Of a stretch of DNA of 64,000 nucleotides, positions 19,886-29,526 are shown in pieces (position 1 is the stretch's first letter; the number at the start of each line of letters is the position of its first letter). This stretch comes from Bifidobacterium choerinum (GTDB lineage Bacteria; Actinomycetota; Actinomycetes; Actinomycetales; Bifidobacteriaceae). The stretch is from contig NZ_JGYU01000001.1 of assembly GCF_000741135.1 (NCBI RefSeq), positions 186,001 to 250,000 of the forward strand, in the 5' to 3' direction. A program made the translations under genes and the position numbers. The notes below the pieces were generated by a model. It worked only from the letters and a program-made list of their open reading frames with translations. It made no database searches and was not told where the DNA came from.

Positions 19886-20800
19886 TCAGCCCTTGACCGC
19901 TCCGGCGAGGCCGCCCACGATCTTCTTCTGGAAGATCGTGAAGCAGATGAGCGCCGGGATCATCGACAGCGACGTGAAGGCGAGCACCTGCGCGGTGTCG
20001 ACGGAATGCTGCGAGCTGAACATCTGCACGCCGAGCGGCAGCGTGTACTTCGTCGAATCGTTGAGCAGGAACAGCGGGAGCATGTAGGCGTTCCAGCTGG
20101 CCACGAACGACAGGATCGCGATGGTGGATACGCCCGGGCCGCTCAGCGGCAACACCATGCGTGCGAAGAAGCCGAGCCGCGAGCAGCCGTCGAGCTGCGC
20201 CGCCTCCTCGAGCTCCTTCGGGATCGACTGCAGGAACGGGACGAGGATGATGATCGCCTGCGGCAGGCCGAACGCGATCTGCGGCAGGATGATGCCCAAC
20301 TGGCTGTTGATCAGATGCAGGTTGCGCAGCAGCAGATACAGCGGCGTGATCGCGACGGTGATCGGGAACATCATGCCCGCCGAGAACACCGTGTAGAGCA
20401 CACGGCTGAAGCGGAAACGATAGCGCGCGATCACGAAGCTGACCATCAGCGCGAGCACGACGACGCCGACCATCGTGCCGAGCGAGACGATGAGCGAGTT
20501 GACGAGCTCGGTCCAGAACGTGCTCGAACCGATGACGCTCGCATAGTTCTCGAAGTTCCAGGGATTCGGCATGCCGGCCGGATCGCGCGTGATCTGCGAG
20601 TTCGTGCGGAAGCCGCCGAGGATGATGTAGAGGACCGGCACCACGCAGATCAGCACAAGCAGCAGCGAGAGCACATAGACGACCGGATGGCCCCACGGTG
20701 TCTTCGCCGATTTGCGATAGGCGTATGGATTGTTCTTGTTCTTGCGCTTGCGCTTGCCGAACAGCAGCGTGCGTTCGATGCGTTCACCTGTGTACGTCAT
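19886..20800 (-). CDS. ABC sugar importer permease, MalG-type (304 aa)
   Basis: Inner-membrane permease of a CUT1 carbohydrate importer. A basic N-terminal tail is followed by six helices, and the ATPase-contact EAA loop reads EELEEAAQLDGCSRLGFFARMVLPLSGP, a good match to the consensus EAA---G---------I-LP. Its ATG overlaps the stop of the first permease by four bases (ATGA), so the two are made in equal amounts. No ATPase gene is in the locus; CUT1 importers commonly share an MsiK/MalK-type ATPase coded elsewhere. The neighbouring GH43 gene suggests xylo-oligosaccharides as cargo. Confidence 0.93.
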   Translation of the reverse strand: MTYTGERIERTLLFGKRKRKNKNNPYAYRKSAKTPWGHPVVYVLSLLLVLICVVPVLYIILGGFRTNSQITRDPAGMPNPWNFENYASVIGSSTFWTELVNSLIVSLGTMVGVVVLALMVSFVIARYRFRFSRVLYTVFSAGMMFPITVAITPLYLLLRNLHLINSQLGIILPQIAFGLPQAIIILVPFLQSIPKELEEAAQLDGCSRLGFFARMVLPLSGPGVSTIAILSFVASWNAYMLPLFLLNDSTKYTLPLGVQMFSSQHSVDTAQVLAFTSLSMIPALICFTIFQKKIVGGLAGAVKG

Positions 20801-21861
20801 GATGCTGACACCTCCATGGAAGCGTTGTTCGGGACGATCGCCGCCTCGATTTCCGACTCCGCCATCCGTTCGCGCTCGCGCTTCTTCGCGCGACGTTCGT
20901 ACTGCTTGCGCTCGCGCTGCTCCGTGGCGCCGGCGAGATCGCGGTTGAGCACGAAGCGCTGGTAGGTGAGCGCGATGACGAGCGAGATGATGAAGATGAC
21001 GACGGCGACCGCGGAGCCGTAGCCATAGTTGTTGGCCAGACGACCCTCCCTGACCATGTAGGTGGCCATCGTGGACGTGCCCGCCGTGGACGAGACGTAC
21101 TGGCCCCAGATGATGTAGACGAGATCGAACAGCTGCAGCGAGCCGATGATCGACATGAACGCCCACATGCGGATCGTCGGGGCGAGCAGCGGCAGCGTGA
21201 TGCTCCACTGCTGGCGCCAGAATCCCGCGCCATCGACACGGGCCGCCTCGTAGAGCTCTTCGGGGATCGCCTGCATGCCCGCGATCATGAGGATGACGGC
21301 GAACCCGATGTACTTCCACGAGATGATGAACATGAGTGTCCAGATGGCGATCTTGGGATTGGCGATCCAGTCCACGCCCTGCAGGCCCAGATTCTTCAGA
21401 ACCGCATTGACGGCGCCGTTCGGCTGCAGCATCAGGCTCCATCCGGTGCCGATGATGACTTCGGAGACCACATACGGCACGAAGATGAGCGTGCGGATCA
21501 GGCCGCGCCCCTTGAACTTCTGGTTGAGCAGCAGCGCGAACAGAATCGCGAGCGGACCCTGGATGATCAGCGACATGACCGCGATGAACAGCGTATGGCC
21601 GAGCGCCTGCTGGAAGCTCGGATCGGAGAGAATGATGCGGTAGTTGTCAAACCCCACGAACTGGCCGTTCACATCCGGCTTGCCGAAGCCCTTCCATTTG
21701 TAGAACCCGTAGTAGGCCGCCATGATCACCGGCAGGATCACGAATCCGATGAACATGATGAGGGCGGGCACCGACAGGACGCCCATTTCGAAGCGCTGGC
21801 GGAATTTGTCGCTGCGCGGGCGGCCGGCGCGCTTGGCCCGCATGCTGGTTGCGACTGACAT
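20797..21861 (-). CDS. ABC sugar importer permease, MalF-type (354 aa)
   Basis: Six-helix CUT1 permease with the EAA loop EELYEAARVDGAGFWRQQWSITLPLL. A basic N-terminal segment (residues 1-25) and an unusually long, charged C-terminal tail of about 55 residues (rich in Arg, Lys and Glu) flank the membrane part; tails like this are not needed for the family fold. GAGGAG lies before the ATG at 21861, 74 bp after the binding-protein gene. It forms the channel with the MalG-type partner encoded directly behind it. Confidence 0.93.
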   Translation of the reverse strand: MSVATSMRAKRAGRPRSDKFRQRFEMGVLSVPALIMFIGFVILPVIMAAYYGFYKWKGFGKPDVNGQFVGFDNYRIILSDPSFQQALGHTLFIAVMSLIIQGPLAILFALLLNQKFKGRGLIRTLIFVPYVVSEVIIGTGWSLMLQPNGAVNAVLKNLGLQGVDWIANPKIAIWTLMFIISWKYIGFAVILMIAGMQAIPEELYEAARVDGAGFWRQQWSITLPLLAPTIRMWAFMSIIGSLQLFDLVYIIWGQYVSSTAGTSTMATYMVREGRLANNYGYGSAVAVVIFIISLVIALTYQRFVLNRDLAGATEQRERKQYERRAKKRERERMAESEIEAAIVPNNASMEVSAS

Positions 21862-21935
21862 GGCTTACTCCTCTATGATGACTGCATTGGTATGAAAGGG
21901 GCCGGATCCGGCCGGATCCGGCCCCCGTGACGGCA

Positions 21936-23219
21936 TCAGCCTTTGCTGGCCGCCGCCTCGATGCCCTTGACGATGTCGTCGGCGTTGCCCTTGCCGGCCA
22001 TCATGTTGACCACGCCCTCGTTGAGCGCGTTGCCCACGTTCTGGCCGAAGACCGTGTCGAGCCACAGCGAGACCGAGGAGGCCTGGTCATAGACCTTGAG
22101 CACCTGCTGGAGCGCCTCGTTCTTGACCGCGGACTGTGCGTTCTTGGCTGCCGGGATTGTGACGAACGCCTCGGCGTACTTCTCCTGCCATTCCTTTTCG
22201 GAGATGAAGTTGAGGAAGTCGACGGCCTCCTGTGGCGCCCATGCACCGATCGACATGCTGTCCGCGCCGGCGAGGATCGCCGTCGGGTCGCCTTCGCCGC
22301 CCTCCATCTCCGGGAACGCGAAGTAGCCGAGGTCGGCCATGTCCTTCTTGTCCGGCGTCAGGTCGCGCACCACGCCAGGCTCCCAGCCACCCATCAGCTC
22401 CATCGCCGCCATGTGGTTGGCCAGCAGACCCGCGGACGAGCTCGCGCCCTGCTGCGCGGATGTGGTCAGGAAGCCGTCGTTGAAGCCGTCCAGATCGATC
22501 AGGTTCTTGACGTCGTCGCCTGCCTTGACCCAGCACTCATTGGTGAACTTGAGGTCGCTCGAGGCCTCGTCGAACGCCGACTGCGAGCATTCACGCAGCG
22601 CGAACCAGTAGTACCAGTGCGCCGCAGGCCACGCATCCTTGCCACCCAGGGCGATCGGCGTGATGCCGGCGTCTTTGAGCTTCTTGACCGCATCGGCGAA
22701 CTCGTCCCACGTCTTCGGGGTCTCGTTGATGCCGGCCTTCTTGAACAGGTCCTTCGAATACCAGATGCCGCCGGGAAGCACCGACTGCGGCACGCCGTAG
22801 ACCTTGCCGTCGACCGTGGTGGTGTCGAGCGCCGTCTTCATCTGAGTCTTGACCTGATCGGAGATCTTGTCGGTCAGGTCCATGACCTGGCCTGCCTCGA
22901 CCACGTCACGCAGCTTCTGGCCGCCACGCGCCAGGAACATGTCCGGCGCCGAGGACGGATCCTGCAGTGCGGTCTGGAGCTTGCCGTCCATGTCCTCGTT
23001 CTGGATGGCCTCGATCTTGATGTCCACGTTCTGATGCTTCGCCTCGAACGCCGCCGCGGCGTCGTCCCAGAACTTCTTGCCGTCGCCCGTGGTGGAGTTC
23101 ATCCACACCACGACTTCGGTCTTACCGTCCGCGTTGGTTCCGGAGCCGCCTCCGCAAGCCGATACGCCGACGACGGTTGCGGCCGCGACCACCGCGGCGA
23201 ATACTGACTTGACCCTCAT
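21936..23219 (-). CDS. Extracellular sugar-binding lipoprotein of the ABC importer (427 aa)
   Basis: Family 1 solute-binding protein. The lipoprotein signal peptide has a basic start, a hydrophobic core and a VSAC lipobox with Cys22, which would be lipidated, so the protein sits on the outer face of the membrane. VVVWMNSTTGDGKKFWDDAAAAFEAKHQNV is the usual opening of the mature fold; aromatic residues throughout suit stacking on sugars. AGGAGG lies seven bases before the ATG. First gene of the operon SBP-permease-permease-GH43, behind a good promoter and LacI-type operator. Xylo-oligosaccharide or xylobiose is the likely ligand, by context. Confidence 0.94.
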   Translation of the reverse strand: MRVKSVFAAVVAAATVVGVSACGGGSGTNADGKTEVVVWMNSTTGDGKKFWDDAAAAFEAKHQNVDIKIEAIQNEDMDGKLQTALQDPSSAPDMFLARGGQKLRDVVEAGQVMDLTDKISDQVKTQMKTALDTTTVDGKVYGVPQSVLPGGIWYSKDLFKKAGINETPKTWDEFADAVKKLKDAGITPIALGGKDAWPAAHWYYWFALRECSQSAFDEASSDLKFTNECWVKAGDDVKNLIDLDGFNDGFLTTSAQQGASSSAGLLANHMAAMELMGGWEPGVVRDLTPDKKDMADLGYFAFPEMEGGEGDPTAILAGADSMSIGAWAPQEAVDFLNFISEKEWQEKYAEAFVTIPAAKNAQSAVKNEALQQVLKVYDQASSVSLWLDTVFGQNVGNALNEGVVNMMAGKGNADDIVKGIEAAASKG

Positions 23220-23279
23220 AGTTTCCTCCTGATTCGTCCGCCCCATCGTTGGAACGGACATCGTATGGACGATGACTAT

Positions 23280-23338
23280 CGAAAACTTTCGTTGTTTTCG
23301 TTAGAAACTATCGTAAGTCTATTTAGTTAAACAGTCAA
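23280..23338 (-). promoter_or_regulatory. Promoter and LacI-type operator of the xylo-oligosaccharide ABC operon
   Basis: On the minus strand TTGACT (23333-23338) and TACGAT (23310-23315) are separated by 17 bp, close to a consensus sigma-A promoter. Just downstream, 23280-23291 reads CGAAAACTTTCG, a dyad with arms CGAAA and TTTCG. A bound repressor there would block early elongation or open-complex formation. Confidence 0.75.
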
Positions 23339-23426
23339 ATTAAGTATCCCATCGGCGTTTCGTTCACTACTGTACACTTATGTGCGACCGAACATGCTCG
23401 AATATCGCGTTTGATTTGCATGTTTT

Positions 23427-23437
23427 CGAAACTTTCG
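23427..23437. promoter_or_regulatory. Second LacI-type operator, on the regulator's side
   Basis: CGAAACTTTCG, a perfect dyad of CGAAA and TTTCG around one base, lies 64 bp upstream of the lacI-type gene. It shares its arms with the site at 23280, so the regulator probably controls itself and the operon. Confidence 0.65.
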
Positions 23438-23500
23438 CTACGCTGTCGTATATGGCTGACGGCGCGAGGACGCGACCGGACATGCGAACGAAGGAGCCTT

Positions 23501-24505
23501 ATGGAGGCACGAAGAATCAGACTGGCGGACATCGCCGAAACGACCGGATATTCGTTGGGCACCGTCTCCAAGGTGCTCAACGGACGATCGGACATCTCGG
23601 ACGAAGCGCGCTCCACGATCGACGCGGCCCTCAAGAACTCGGGATACCGGCGCCACGGGCAGAAGAAGGTGAGCCAGCGCTACGTGGAGGTGGTGTTCCA
23701 AGACCTCGACACGATCTGGGCGCTCGAAGTGCTGCGCGGCGTGCTGCACGAGACGCGGCGGTATCCGGACATCAGCGTGATCACCACGGAAAGCGGCACG
23801 CGCCAGCATCCGGATGACGACTGGATCGACGGCGTCCTGCGGCGCAAGCCGTTCGGCGTCATCTTCATCTTCGCGAACGTGACCGAGGCCGAGAAGGCCA
23901 AGCTGCGCATCAACGGCATCCCCTACGTCATCTTCGACCCGTCCGGCGAGCCGGCGAACGACGATTTTTCAGTGCAGGCGGACAACTGGGCCGGCGGCGT
24001 GCTCGCCACACGGCATCTGCTCGCGCTCGGCCACAAACGCATCGGCATCATCACCGGCCCTGAGGAGATGATGTGCTCAAGGGCGCGGCTCGACGGCTAT
24101 ACGTCGGCGCTCGCCGAACAGGGCATCGCCGTGGATCCGACGCTCGTGACCGAGGGAAACTTCACGACCGCGGGCGGATACGCACAGGCGATGGAGCTGC
24201 TGGGGAATCCCCATCGCCCCACGGCGATCTTCGCCGGCAGCGATCTGCAGGCGATGGGGGTCTACGAAGCCGCCCGCCAGAACCGGCTGCGCATCCCCGA
24301 GGACCTTTCGGTCGTCGGCTTCGACGACGTGCAGGCCGCCGCGTTCCTGGGGCCGGCGCTCACCACGGTGCGCCAGCCGTTGCAGGACATGGCCGCCGTG
24401 TCGACGCGCATGCTCCTCGACACGGCGGAGGGGCGCCCGACGCAGCATCATGTGATCCTGCCGACCTCGCTTGTCGTGAGGGGCAGCACGCGCGAGCTGC
24501 GCTGA
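23501..24505 (+). CDS. LacI-family transcriptional regulator (334 aa)
   Basis: The N-terminal helix-turn-helix and hinge helix (RLADIAETTGYSLGTVSKVLNGRSDIS, residues 7-33) are typical of LacI/GalR. The periplasmic-binding-like effector domain follows, with FGVIFIF, GHKRIGIITGP and PTAIFAGSDLQAMGVYEAA. It probably senses a xylo-oligosaccharide and represses the divergent ABC-GH43 operon, since matching dyads flank both promoters; the effector is an inference. AAGGAG lies a few bases before the ATG at 23501. Its 3' end lies only 10 bp from the end of the convergent GH43 gene. Confidence 0.93.
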   Translation: MEARRIRLADIAETTGYSLGTVSKVLNGRSDISDEARSTIDAALKNSGYRRHGQKKVSQRYVEVVFQDLDTIWALEVLRGVLHETRRYPDISVITTESGTRQHPDDDWIDGVLRRKPFGVIFIFANVTEAEKAKLRINGIPYVIFDPSGEPANDDFSVQADNWAGGVLATRHLLALGHKRIGIITGPEEMMCSRARLDGYTSALAEQGIAVDPTLVTEGNFTTAGGYAQAMELLGNPHRPTAIFAGSDLQAMGVYEAARQNRLRIPEDLSVVGFDDVQAAAFLGPALTTVRQPLQDMAAVSTRMLLDTAEGRPTQHHVILPTSLVVRGSTRELR

Positions 24506-24515
24506 GCGCATGCCC

Positions 24516-26201
24516 TCATCCGTCGACGCCGATGAGGCAGCCGACGAACCCGCCCGACCATTCGGTGCTCAGCGCGGCCACATCGACCACGTCGATCGGC
24601 CGCGCACGCCATGCCTGTGTGGCCTCATCGGCCATGACCATGCGCACCTCACCGCCGACGAAGACGAGCATGACCTGCCGTGACGTCCCGTCGGGCACGG
24701 TGGCCGCCCCCATGCGCCTGCCGTCGCCCTCATCGAGCGCCCATCGCACCGAGACCCCTCCATCGGTCGTGACATGCAACGCATGACGGCCGTCCTGCCG
24801 CATATGCACGGTGCCCTGCGACGGGCAGAGCACGACGCACCGATCCTCGGGCATGCGCCGGTAGACGACGCCGCCGTCCATGCGCACGGTGACGACGTCG
24901 TCCCGCGATGCGTCGAACGGCGCACGCGCGTCGATGACCGCACAGGCCTCGCAAGGCCCCATGCGCATGTCGTGCGGCCTGCCGTCCGCCGCATCGACAC
25001 GCAGCGTCTGCGCCAGACGCCCCGCACCGCCCGCAAGCACCGGCCAGCCGGGATCGTCGTCGCGGACGCCGACGTCGCCGTCATCCAGCGACCATCGCGC
25101 CGGATCGCGCTGCCAGTCGACCGGCGCCACGAAGGTCTCCCTGCCCAGAAAGCTCAGTGCGCCATGGCCGGCCGTGGGCGTCTCGCGCGAGCCCAGGCAC
25201 GCCGCCCACCAGCCCAGCCGCGGATGATGGAGCAGATCGGCGTGGCCCACGCATTGCACACGCTCCCCCGTCCCCAGATGCCGATGCGTCAGGAACGGAT
25301 TCTTGCTGTCCGGATGGAACAGGCGTACGCGGCAGCCCACGACCGACCGCTCGTCGGCGCGCGGCGCCCGTGTCCGCACATCGGACGCGCGCATACGCTC
25401 CAGTGTCGCGGCCATCGCCGACCCGAGGCCGTCGGGCGCAGACGCGCGCATGATCATCTCACTGTGGTCGAAGCTCGTGCCGCCTTCCGCGGTCATCAGA
25501 TACACCCAGTCCCCCAGACGGTACAGATGCGGCCCTTCGGCCCACACCGCCTCCACCCCGTAGCCAGACCAGATCACCGTCTTGCCGTAATCGCCGTCGG
25601 CATCGTGCGCCGCGCACAGCCGCCACGTCGCGGGATCGATCCGCTGCGTCCACACTTCGGTCTGCCCCCGCCAGCGTGCATGCTTCGCCGGCCGCGTCTG
25701 CGTCCAGTACACGGCGCCGTCCACGTCCTCGAACACATCCGGGTCGATGCCTTCGGCGCCGACGACCCAATACGGGCCGCGCCACGGACCTTCGAGCGCA
25801 TCGGCCTCGAGCACGAAATTGCCCTGGCTCGCCCGGACCGCCCCGAGCACGGCGGGGTCGACGCCGGCCTGCGCCGCCGCCTCGAAATCCAGACGGGCGA
25901 CGGTGCAGACAATGACGTACCTGCCCGCTATCCTGCGCAGCGTCGGCGCGTACAGACCGCCGGAATCCAGCACGAACCGCAGCAGCAGACGCCGCGCCAT
26001 GTCCTCATCCACCGCGGGCCCGACGAGCCTCCAGTGCGCCAGATCGTCCGACATATGGATCGGCAGCCCCGGAACCAGCTCGAACGAGGAATTCACGATC
26101 GCCACATGCTCCGACCGTCCGTCCCACATCCAACTCGGATCCGGGTACATGCCGCGCAATACCGGATTGACGATCTCGATCATCCCATCACGTTCACTCA
26201 T
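24516..26201 (-). CDS. GH43-family glycosidase, divergent member (561 aa)
   Basis: Beta-propeller glycoside hydrolase related to the other two GH43 proteins here, but more distant. The acids can be placed at D21 (MYPDPS), D153 (GIDPDVF) and E222 (AEGPHLY). It has an insertion of about 45 residues after MTAEGGTSFDHSEM and a C-terminal sandwich with little similarity to that of its neighbours. Arabinofuranosidase or xylosidase activity are both possible. Its ATG at 26201 overlaps the stop of the upstream GH43 gene by eight bases, so the two are translationally coupled. No signal peptide. Confidence 0.85.
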   Translation of the reverse strand: MSERDGMIEIVNPVLRGMYPDPSWMWDGRSEHVAIVNSSFELVPGLPIHMSDDLAHWRLVGPAVDEDMARRLLLRFVLDSGGLYAPTLRRIAGRYVIVCTVARLDFEAAAQAGVDPAVLGAVRASQGNFVLEADALEGPWRGPYWVVGAEGIDPDVFEDVDGAVYWTQTRPAKHARWRGQTEVWTQRIDPATWRLCAAHDADGDYGKTVIWSGYGVEAVWAEGPHLYRLGDWVYLMTAEGGTSFDHSEMIMRASAPDGLGSAMAATLERMRASDVRTRAPRADERSVVGCRVRLFHPDSKNPFLTHRHLGTGERVQCVGHADLLHHPRLGWWAACLGSRETPTAGHGALSFLGRETFVAPVDWQRDPARWSLDDGDVGVRDDDPGWPVLAGGAGRLAQTLRVDAADGRPHDMRMGPCEACAVIDARAPFDASRDDVVTVRMDGGVVYRRMPEDRCVVLCPSQGTVHMRQDGRHALHVTTDGGVSVRWALDEGDGRRMGAATVPDGTSRQVMLVFVGGEVRMVMADEATQAWRARPIDVVDVAALSTEWSGGFVGCLIGVDG

Positions 26202-27852
26202 CACGATCCCCCAGGTCCTCGTAGGTGAAATCGGCGAACCTCGCCTCGGCGCCGTAGCCGGTCATGTCGGTCGCGAAGACGCCGACGAAGGCGCCGGTGA
26301 AGAAGCCTCGGCCGGCATGTTCGGCGTATTCGTCGGTGAGCATGCGCGCGTCGAACGCCACGCCGACGTCCTTCCAGTCGACGCCGTCGAAGGAGTAGGC
26401 ATAGCGATAGCGGTCGATGTCGACGGTCGTGCGCAGCCACACGCTGTCGCAGCCGTCGGGGACGCGTGGTGCGCGCCCGCGCAGGAACGACGCCGTCACG
26501 TTGTCGTCGTTGCGGACGACCTCGACGACGCGCGCGCCGACGTCCTCGTTCCATGTCACGACGATCGCCGACCACAGCGCGCCGCCGTAGTACTGGATGA
26601 GCCCGGCCATCTGCTGGAAGCTCCACGGCGCGAAGTCGACATGGACGCTCGCCTCGTTCGCGACGGCCGTCCACGGACGCGCGACGAGCGACACGTCGAA
26701 GACGCTGCACGGCGAATCCTGCCCGCGCAGCGTCAGACGCCCGGGCTCGAAGCGCGCGGCGTCGCCCAGCGGCACGCGCAATGTCTTCCAGCCGACCGGC
26801 AACCGCGCGTCGTCGGCGAATCCGGCGGCGACGACGGTGCCAGCCGCGACCGGCTCGGCGGGTGCATCGGGAACGGCGGCGGCCTCGTCGGGCGACGGCA
26901 CGACCCGCAGGCCGTGACGGCCTCCGACGACATGCGGCCAGCCGTCGTCGTCCCAGACGACGCGCTGGAGCGCCGTCTCGCGACCAAGCGTGCTCCAGCC
27001 GCGCATGCCATCGCCGTCGGCGGCATCGGCGGCGCTTCGCCACGGCCGCGCGCACAGATGGGCGATGTACCATGCGCCGTCGGGCGTATCGACGAGCGAC
27101 GCATGGCCCTGCTTCTGCAGCGGCAGTTCCGGGTCGTCGGCGCTCGTCAGCAGCGGATTGCCGGGCATCGGCTCGAAGGAGGCCGCGTCGAGCGAGCGCG
27201 AGCACGCCACCGATTCGCGGTGGTCGTAGCCGGTGCCGCCTTCGGCGGCGAACAGGTAGTACCAGTCGCCGATGTGGTACAGATGCGGCCCTTCGACGGC
27301 GCCGTGACCCGAGCCTTTCCAGATGATGCGCGCCGTGCGCGGCTTGAGCCGCATCGCATCGACGTCGAATTCGGTGAGCGTGATGCCGGCGAAGGGCGGC
27401 TTGTATTCGCGGAAGTCGCAGGTCTGCTGCACCAGATAGCTGCGGCCGTCGTCGTCATGGAACATGCGGGCGTCGAAGCCGACGCCGTTGAGCGCGATCG
27501 GCTCGCTCCACGGCCCTTCGATGCGTTCGGCGGTCATCAGGTAGTTGCGGCAGTCGGTGAACGACGCCTTGACGCTGGCGACGTCGCTGTAGACGAGCCA
27601 GAAGCGCCCGTGCGCATAGCTCAGGTCGGGCGCCCAGACGCCGAATCCGGACGGATCGCCGCGCAGGTCGAGCTGCGCGGCGGACGTGATCGGGCTCGCC
27701 AGCGGCTCCCAATGCCGCAGGTCGGTGGAGCGGTGCAGGTTGAGCGGCGGCCACCATTCGAAGGTCGAATTGACCAGATAGTAGGTGTCTCCGACGCGGA
27801 TGAGCGCCGGATCGGGATGGGAGCCGGGCAGGATCGGGTTGGCGATGGGCAT
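26194..27852 (-). CDS. GH43 beta-xylosidase, subfamily 11-like, second copy (552 aa)
   Basis: A clear paralogue of the GH43 protein at 18181-19806, with the same acids at the same positions (D14, D127, E187) and the same propeller plus C-terminal sandwich layout. The linker between domains (about residues 320-350, rich in Ala, Pro and Asp) is the most different part. Cytoplasmic. AAAGGAG lies eight bases before the ATG at 27852. It heads a two-gene unit with the divergent GH43 protein. Two similar enzymes with different partners may cut different side chains or chain lengths. Confidence 0.92.
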   Translation of the reverse strand: MPIANPILPGSHPDPALIRVGDTYYLVNSTFEWWPPLNLHRSTDLRHWEPLASPITSAAQLDLRGDPSGFGVWAPDLSYAHGRFWLVYSDVASVKASFTDCRNYLMTAERIEGPWSEPIALNGVGFDARMFHDDDGRSYLVQQTCDFREYKPPFAGITLTEFDVDAMRLKPRTARIIWKGSGHGAVEGPHLYHIGDWYYLFAAEGGTGYDHRESVACSRSLDAASFEPMPGNPLLTSADDPELPLQKQGHASLVDTPDGAWYIAHLCARPWRSAADAADGDGMRGWSTLGRETALQRVVWDDDGWPHVVGGRHGLRVVPSPDEAAAVPDAPAEPVAAGTVVAAGFADDARLPVGWKTLRVPLGDAARFEPGRLTLRGQDSPCSVFDVSLVARPWTAVANEASVHVDFAPWSFQQMAGLIQYYGGALWSAIVVTWNEDVGARVVEVVRNDDNVTASFLRGRAPRVPDGCDSVWLRTTVDIDRYRYAYSFDGVDWKDVGVAFDARMLTDEYAEHAGRGFFTGAFVGVFATDMTGYGAEARFADFTYEDLGDRDE

Positions 27853-28092
27853 CGCATGCTCCTTTTCGCGCCGCATGGCGCATGGCGGGACGGCGCACGA
27901 CGGTCGGCATCCCGACGGGGCCGTATGGCGGAGGCATAGGGAAAGCCCACGGACGGCGCGTGCCCCGATGCGCCCCGCGCGCAGAGAAGACATGACAAGC
28001 GCGGGTGCGTGCGCATCGGAGATCGGCCATCCGTGGGCCATGGCATCTGCGATCCGTGTGAGGAAAGGGAAGGAAATCGGATCGGGGATGCC

Positions 28093-28166
28093 TCAGGGGA
28101 AAGTAAAAGGAAGGAAAGGAAGAAGAAGGGATGCCCCGCGCCGCCCGATGCGGCGGGCGGCGCGGG
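28093..28166 (-). terminator. Intrinsic terminator of xylA
   Basis: CCCGCGCCGCCC (28135-28146) pairs with GGGCGGCGCGGG (28155-28166). On the minus strand it is followed by about 40 nt of almost pure pyrimidine (28093-28131 reads as purine on the plus strand). It begins 10 bp past the xylA stop. Confidence 0.75.
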
Positions 28167-28176
28167 ACGGGCGACG

Positions 28177-29526
28177 TCAGGCCTTGGCCAGCGCGTCGAT
28201 GATGTAGTTGTTGACCGTCGCCTTGACGTCCTCGAGGTGGTCGGGCTTCGTCGAGGCGATGATCTGCTCCTGCGGCATGTCGATCGCGTAGTCGTTGAGC
28301 GATGCGAGCGTCGCGGTGCCGTCGTCGATCGTCTTGCCGATGCCGGAGTCGTAGGAGCCGTAGCGGTCGGCGACGAGGTTCTCGATGTAGCCGTCCTGGT
28401 GCATCTTGTCGGCGACGAGCAAACCGGCGGCGAAGGAGTCCATGCCGGCGATGTGCGCGCGGAACAGGTCCTCGGCGGTGAACGACGTGCGGCGCGGCTT
28501 CGCGTCGAAGTTGAGGCCGCCGTGGGGGCCGATCTGGCCTTCGTCGAGCACCTCCCACATCACCGACGTCGTCTCGTACAGGTTCGTCGGGAACTCGTCG
28601 AGGTCCCAGCCGAGCAGCATGTCGCCCTGGTTCGCGTCGAGCGAGCCGAGCACGCCATTGTCGCGCGCGACGCGGATCTCATGCTGGTAGGTGTGGCCGG
28701 CGAGGTTCGCGTGGTTGCCTTCGAGGTTGAGCTTGAAGACGTCGATGAGGTCGTAGGCGCGCAGGAAGTTGCAGGCCGTCGCCGCGTCGAAGTCGTACTG
28801 GTGCGTCATCGGCTCCTTCGCCTTCGGCTCGATGAGGAACTGCGCGTCCATGCCGATCTCCTTGGCGTAGTCGGCGCACATGTGGAAGAACTTCGCCATG
28901 TGCTCCTGCTCGCGCTTCATGTCGGTCACCCACAGGTTCTCGTAGCCTTCGCGGCCGCCCCAGAACACGTAGTTCTCGGCGCCGAGGCGCTTGCCGATCT
29001 CGAGCGAGTGCTTGAGCTGGCCGGCGGCGTAGGCGTAGACGTCGGCGAATGGCGACGTCGAGGCGCCTGCGACGAAGCGCGGGTTCGTGAACAGCGACGA
29101 GGTGTTCCACAGCAGCTTGACGCTGGTGGACTTCATGTTCTCCTCGATCTTGTCGACGACGCGGTCGAGGTTCGCGTTCGTCTCGCGCAGCGTGTCGCCT
29201 TCCGGCGCGATGTCGCGGTCATGGAAGCAGAAGTACTCGACGCCGAGCTTCGTGAAGAACTCGAAGGCGTAGTCGACCTTCGCGAGCGCGTTGTCCATCG
29301 GATCGGCGTACTTGCCGTCCCATGGGCGCTGCGCGGTGCCGTTGCCGAAGGGGTCGGTCAGCGGCGCGTCGAAGGTGTGCCACCAGGCGACGCCGAAGCG
29401 CAGCCAGTCCTTCATCTTCTTGCCGGCGACGACCTTGTCGGCGTCGTAGTACCGGAAGCCGAGCCCCTCCACCGGGCCGTTGCCGCGGCCGACGTACTCG
29501 ATCTTGTCGATGTCCCACAGTCCCAT
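28177..29526 (-). CDS. xylA: Xylose isomerase (449 aa)
   Basis: Converts D-xylose to D-xylulose with two divalent metal ions; class II by length and N-terminal extension. The catalytic His lies in [12 protein letters not shown], and the metal ligands in [31 protein letters not shown] and DANQGD. All are intact. Two ATGs are adjacent; the second (29526) is better placed behind GGAG. It works just before xylulokinase, whose gene is 12 kb away on the other side of the ABC locus, and has its own strong promoter with a palindrome over its -10. Confidence 0.96.
   Translation of the reverse strand: MGLWDIDKIEYVGRGNGPVEGLGFRYYDADKVVAGKKMKDWLRFGVAWWHTFDAPLTDPFGNGTAQRPWDGKYADPMDNALAKVDYAFEFFTKLGVEYFCFHDRDIAPEGDTLRETNANLDRVVDKIEENMKSTSVKLLWNTSSLFTNPRFVAGASTSPFADVYAYAAGQLKHSLEIGKRLGAENYVFWGGREGYENLWVTDMKREQEHMAKFFHMCADYAKEIGMDAQFLIEPKAKEPMTHQYDFDAATACNFLRAYDLIDVFKLNLEGNHANLAGHTYQHEIRVARDNGVLGSLDANQGDMLLGWDLDEFPTNLYETTSVMWEVLDEGQIGPHGGLNFDAKPRRTSFTAEDLFRAHIAGMDSFAAGLLVADKMHQDGYIENLVADRYGSYDSGIGKTIDDGTATLASLNDYAIDMPQEQIIASTKPDHLEDVKATVNNYIIDALAKA

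Noticed and set aside
24516..26201. GH43 pseudogene
   Set aside because: The protein is divergent, but the frame is intact over 561 codons, the three acids can be placed, and it is coupled to its neighbour.
28093..28131. Triplex-forming homopurine tract as a separate element
   Set aside because: It lies directly behind the GC stem of the xylA terminator and reads as its pyrimidine-rich tail on the minus strand.
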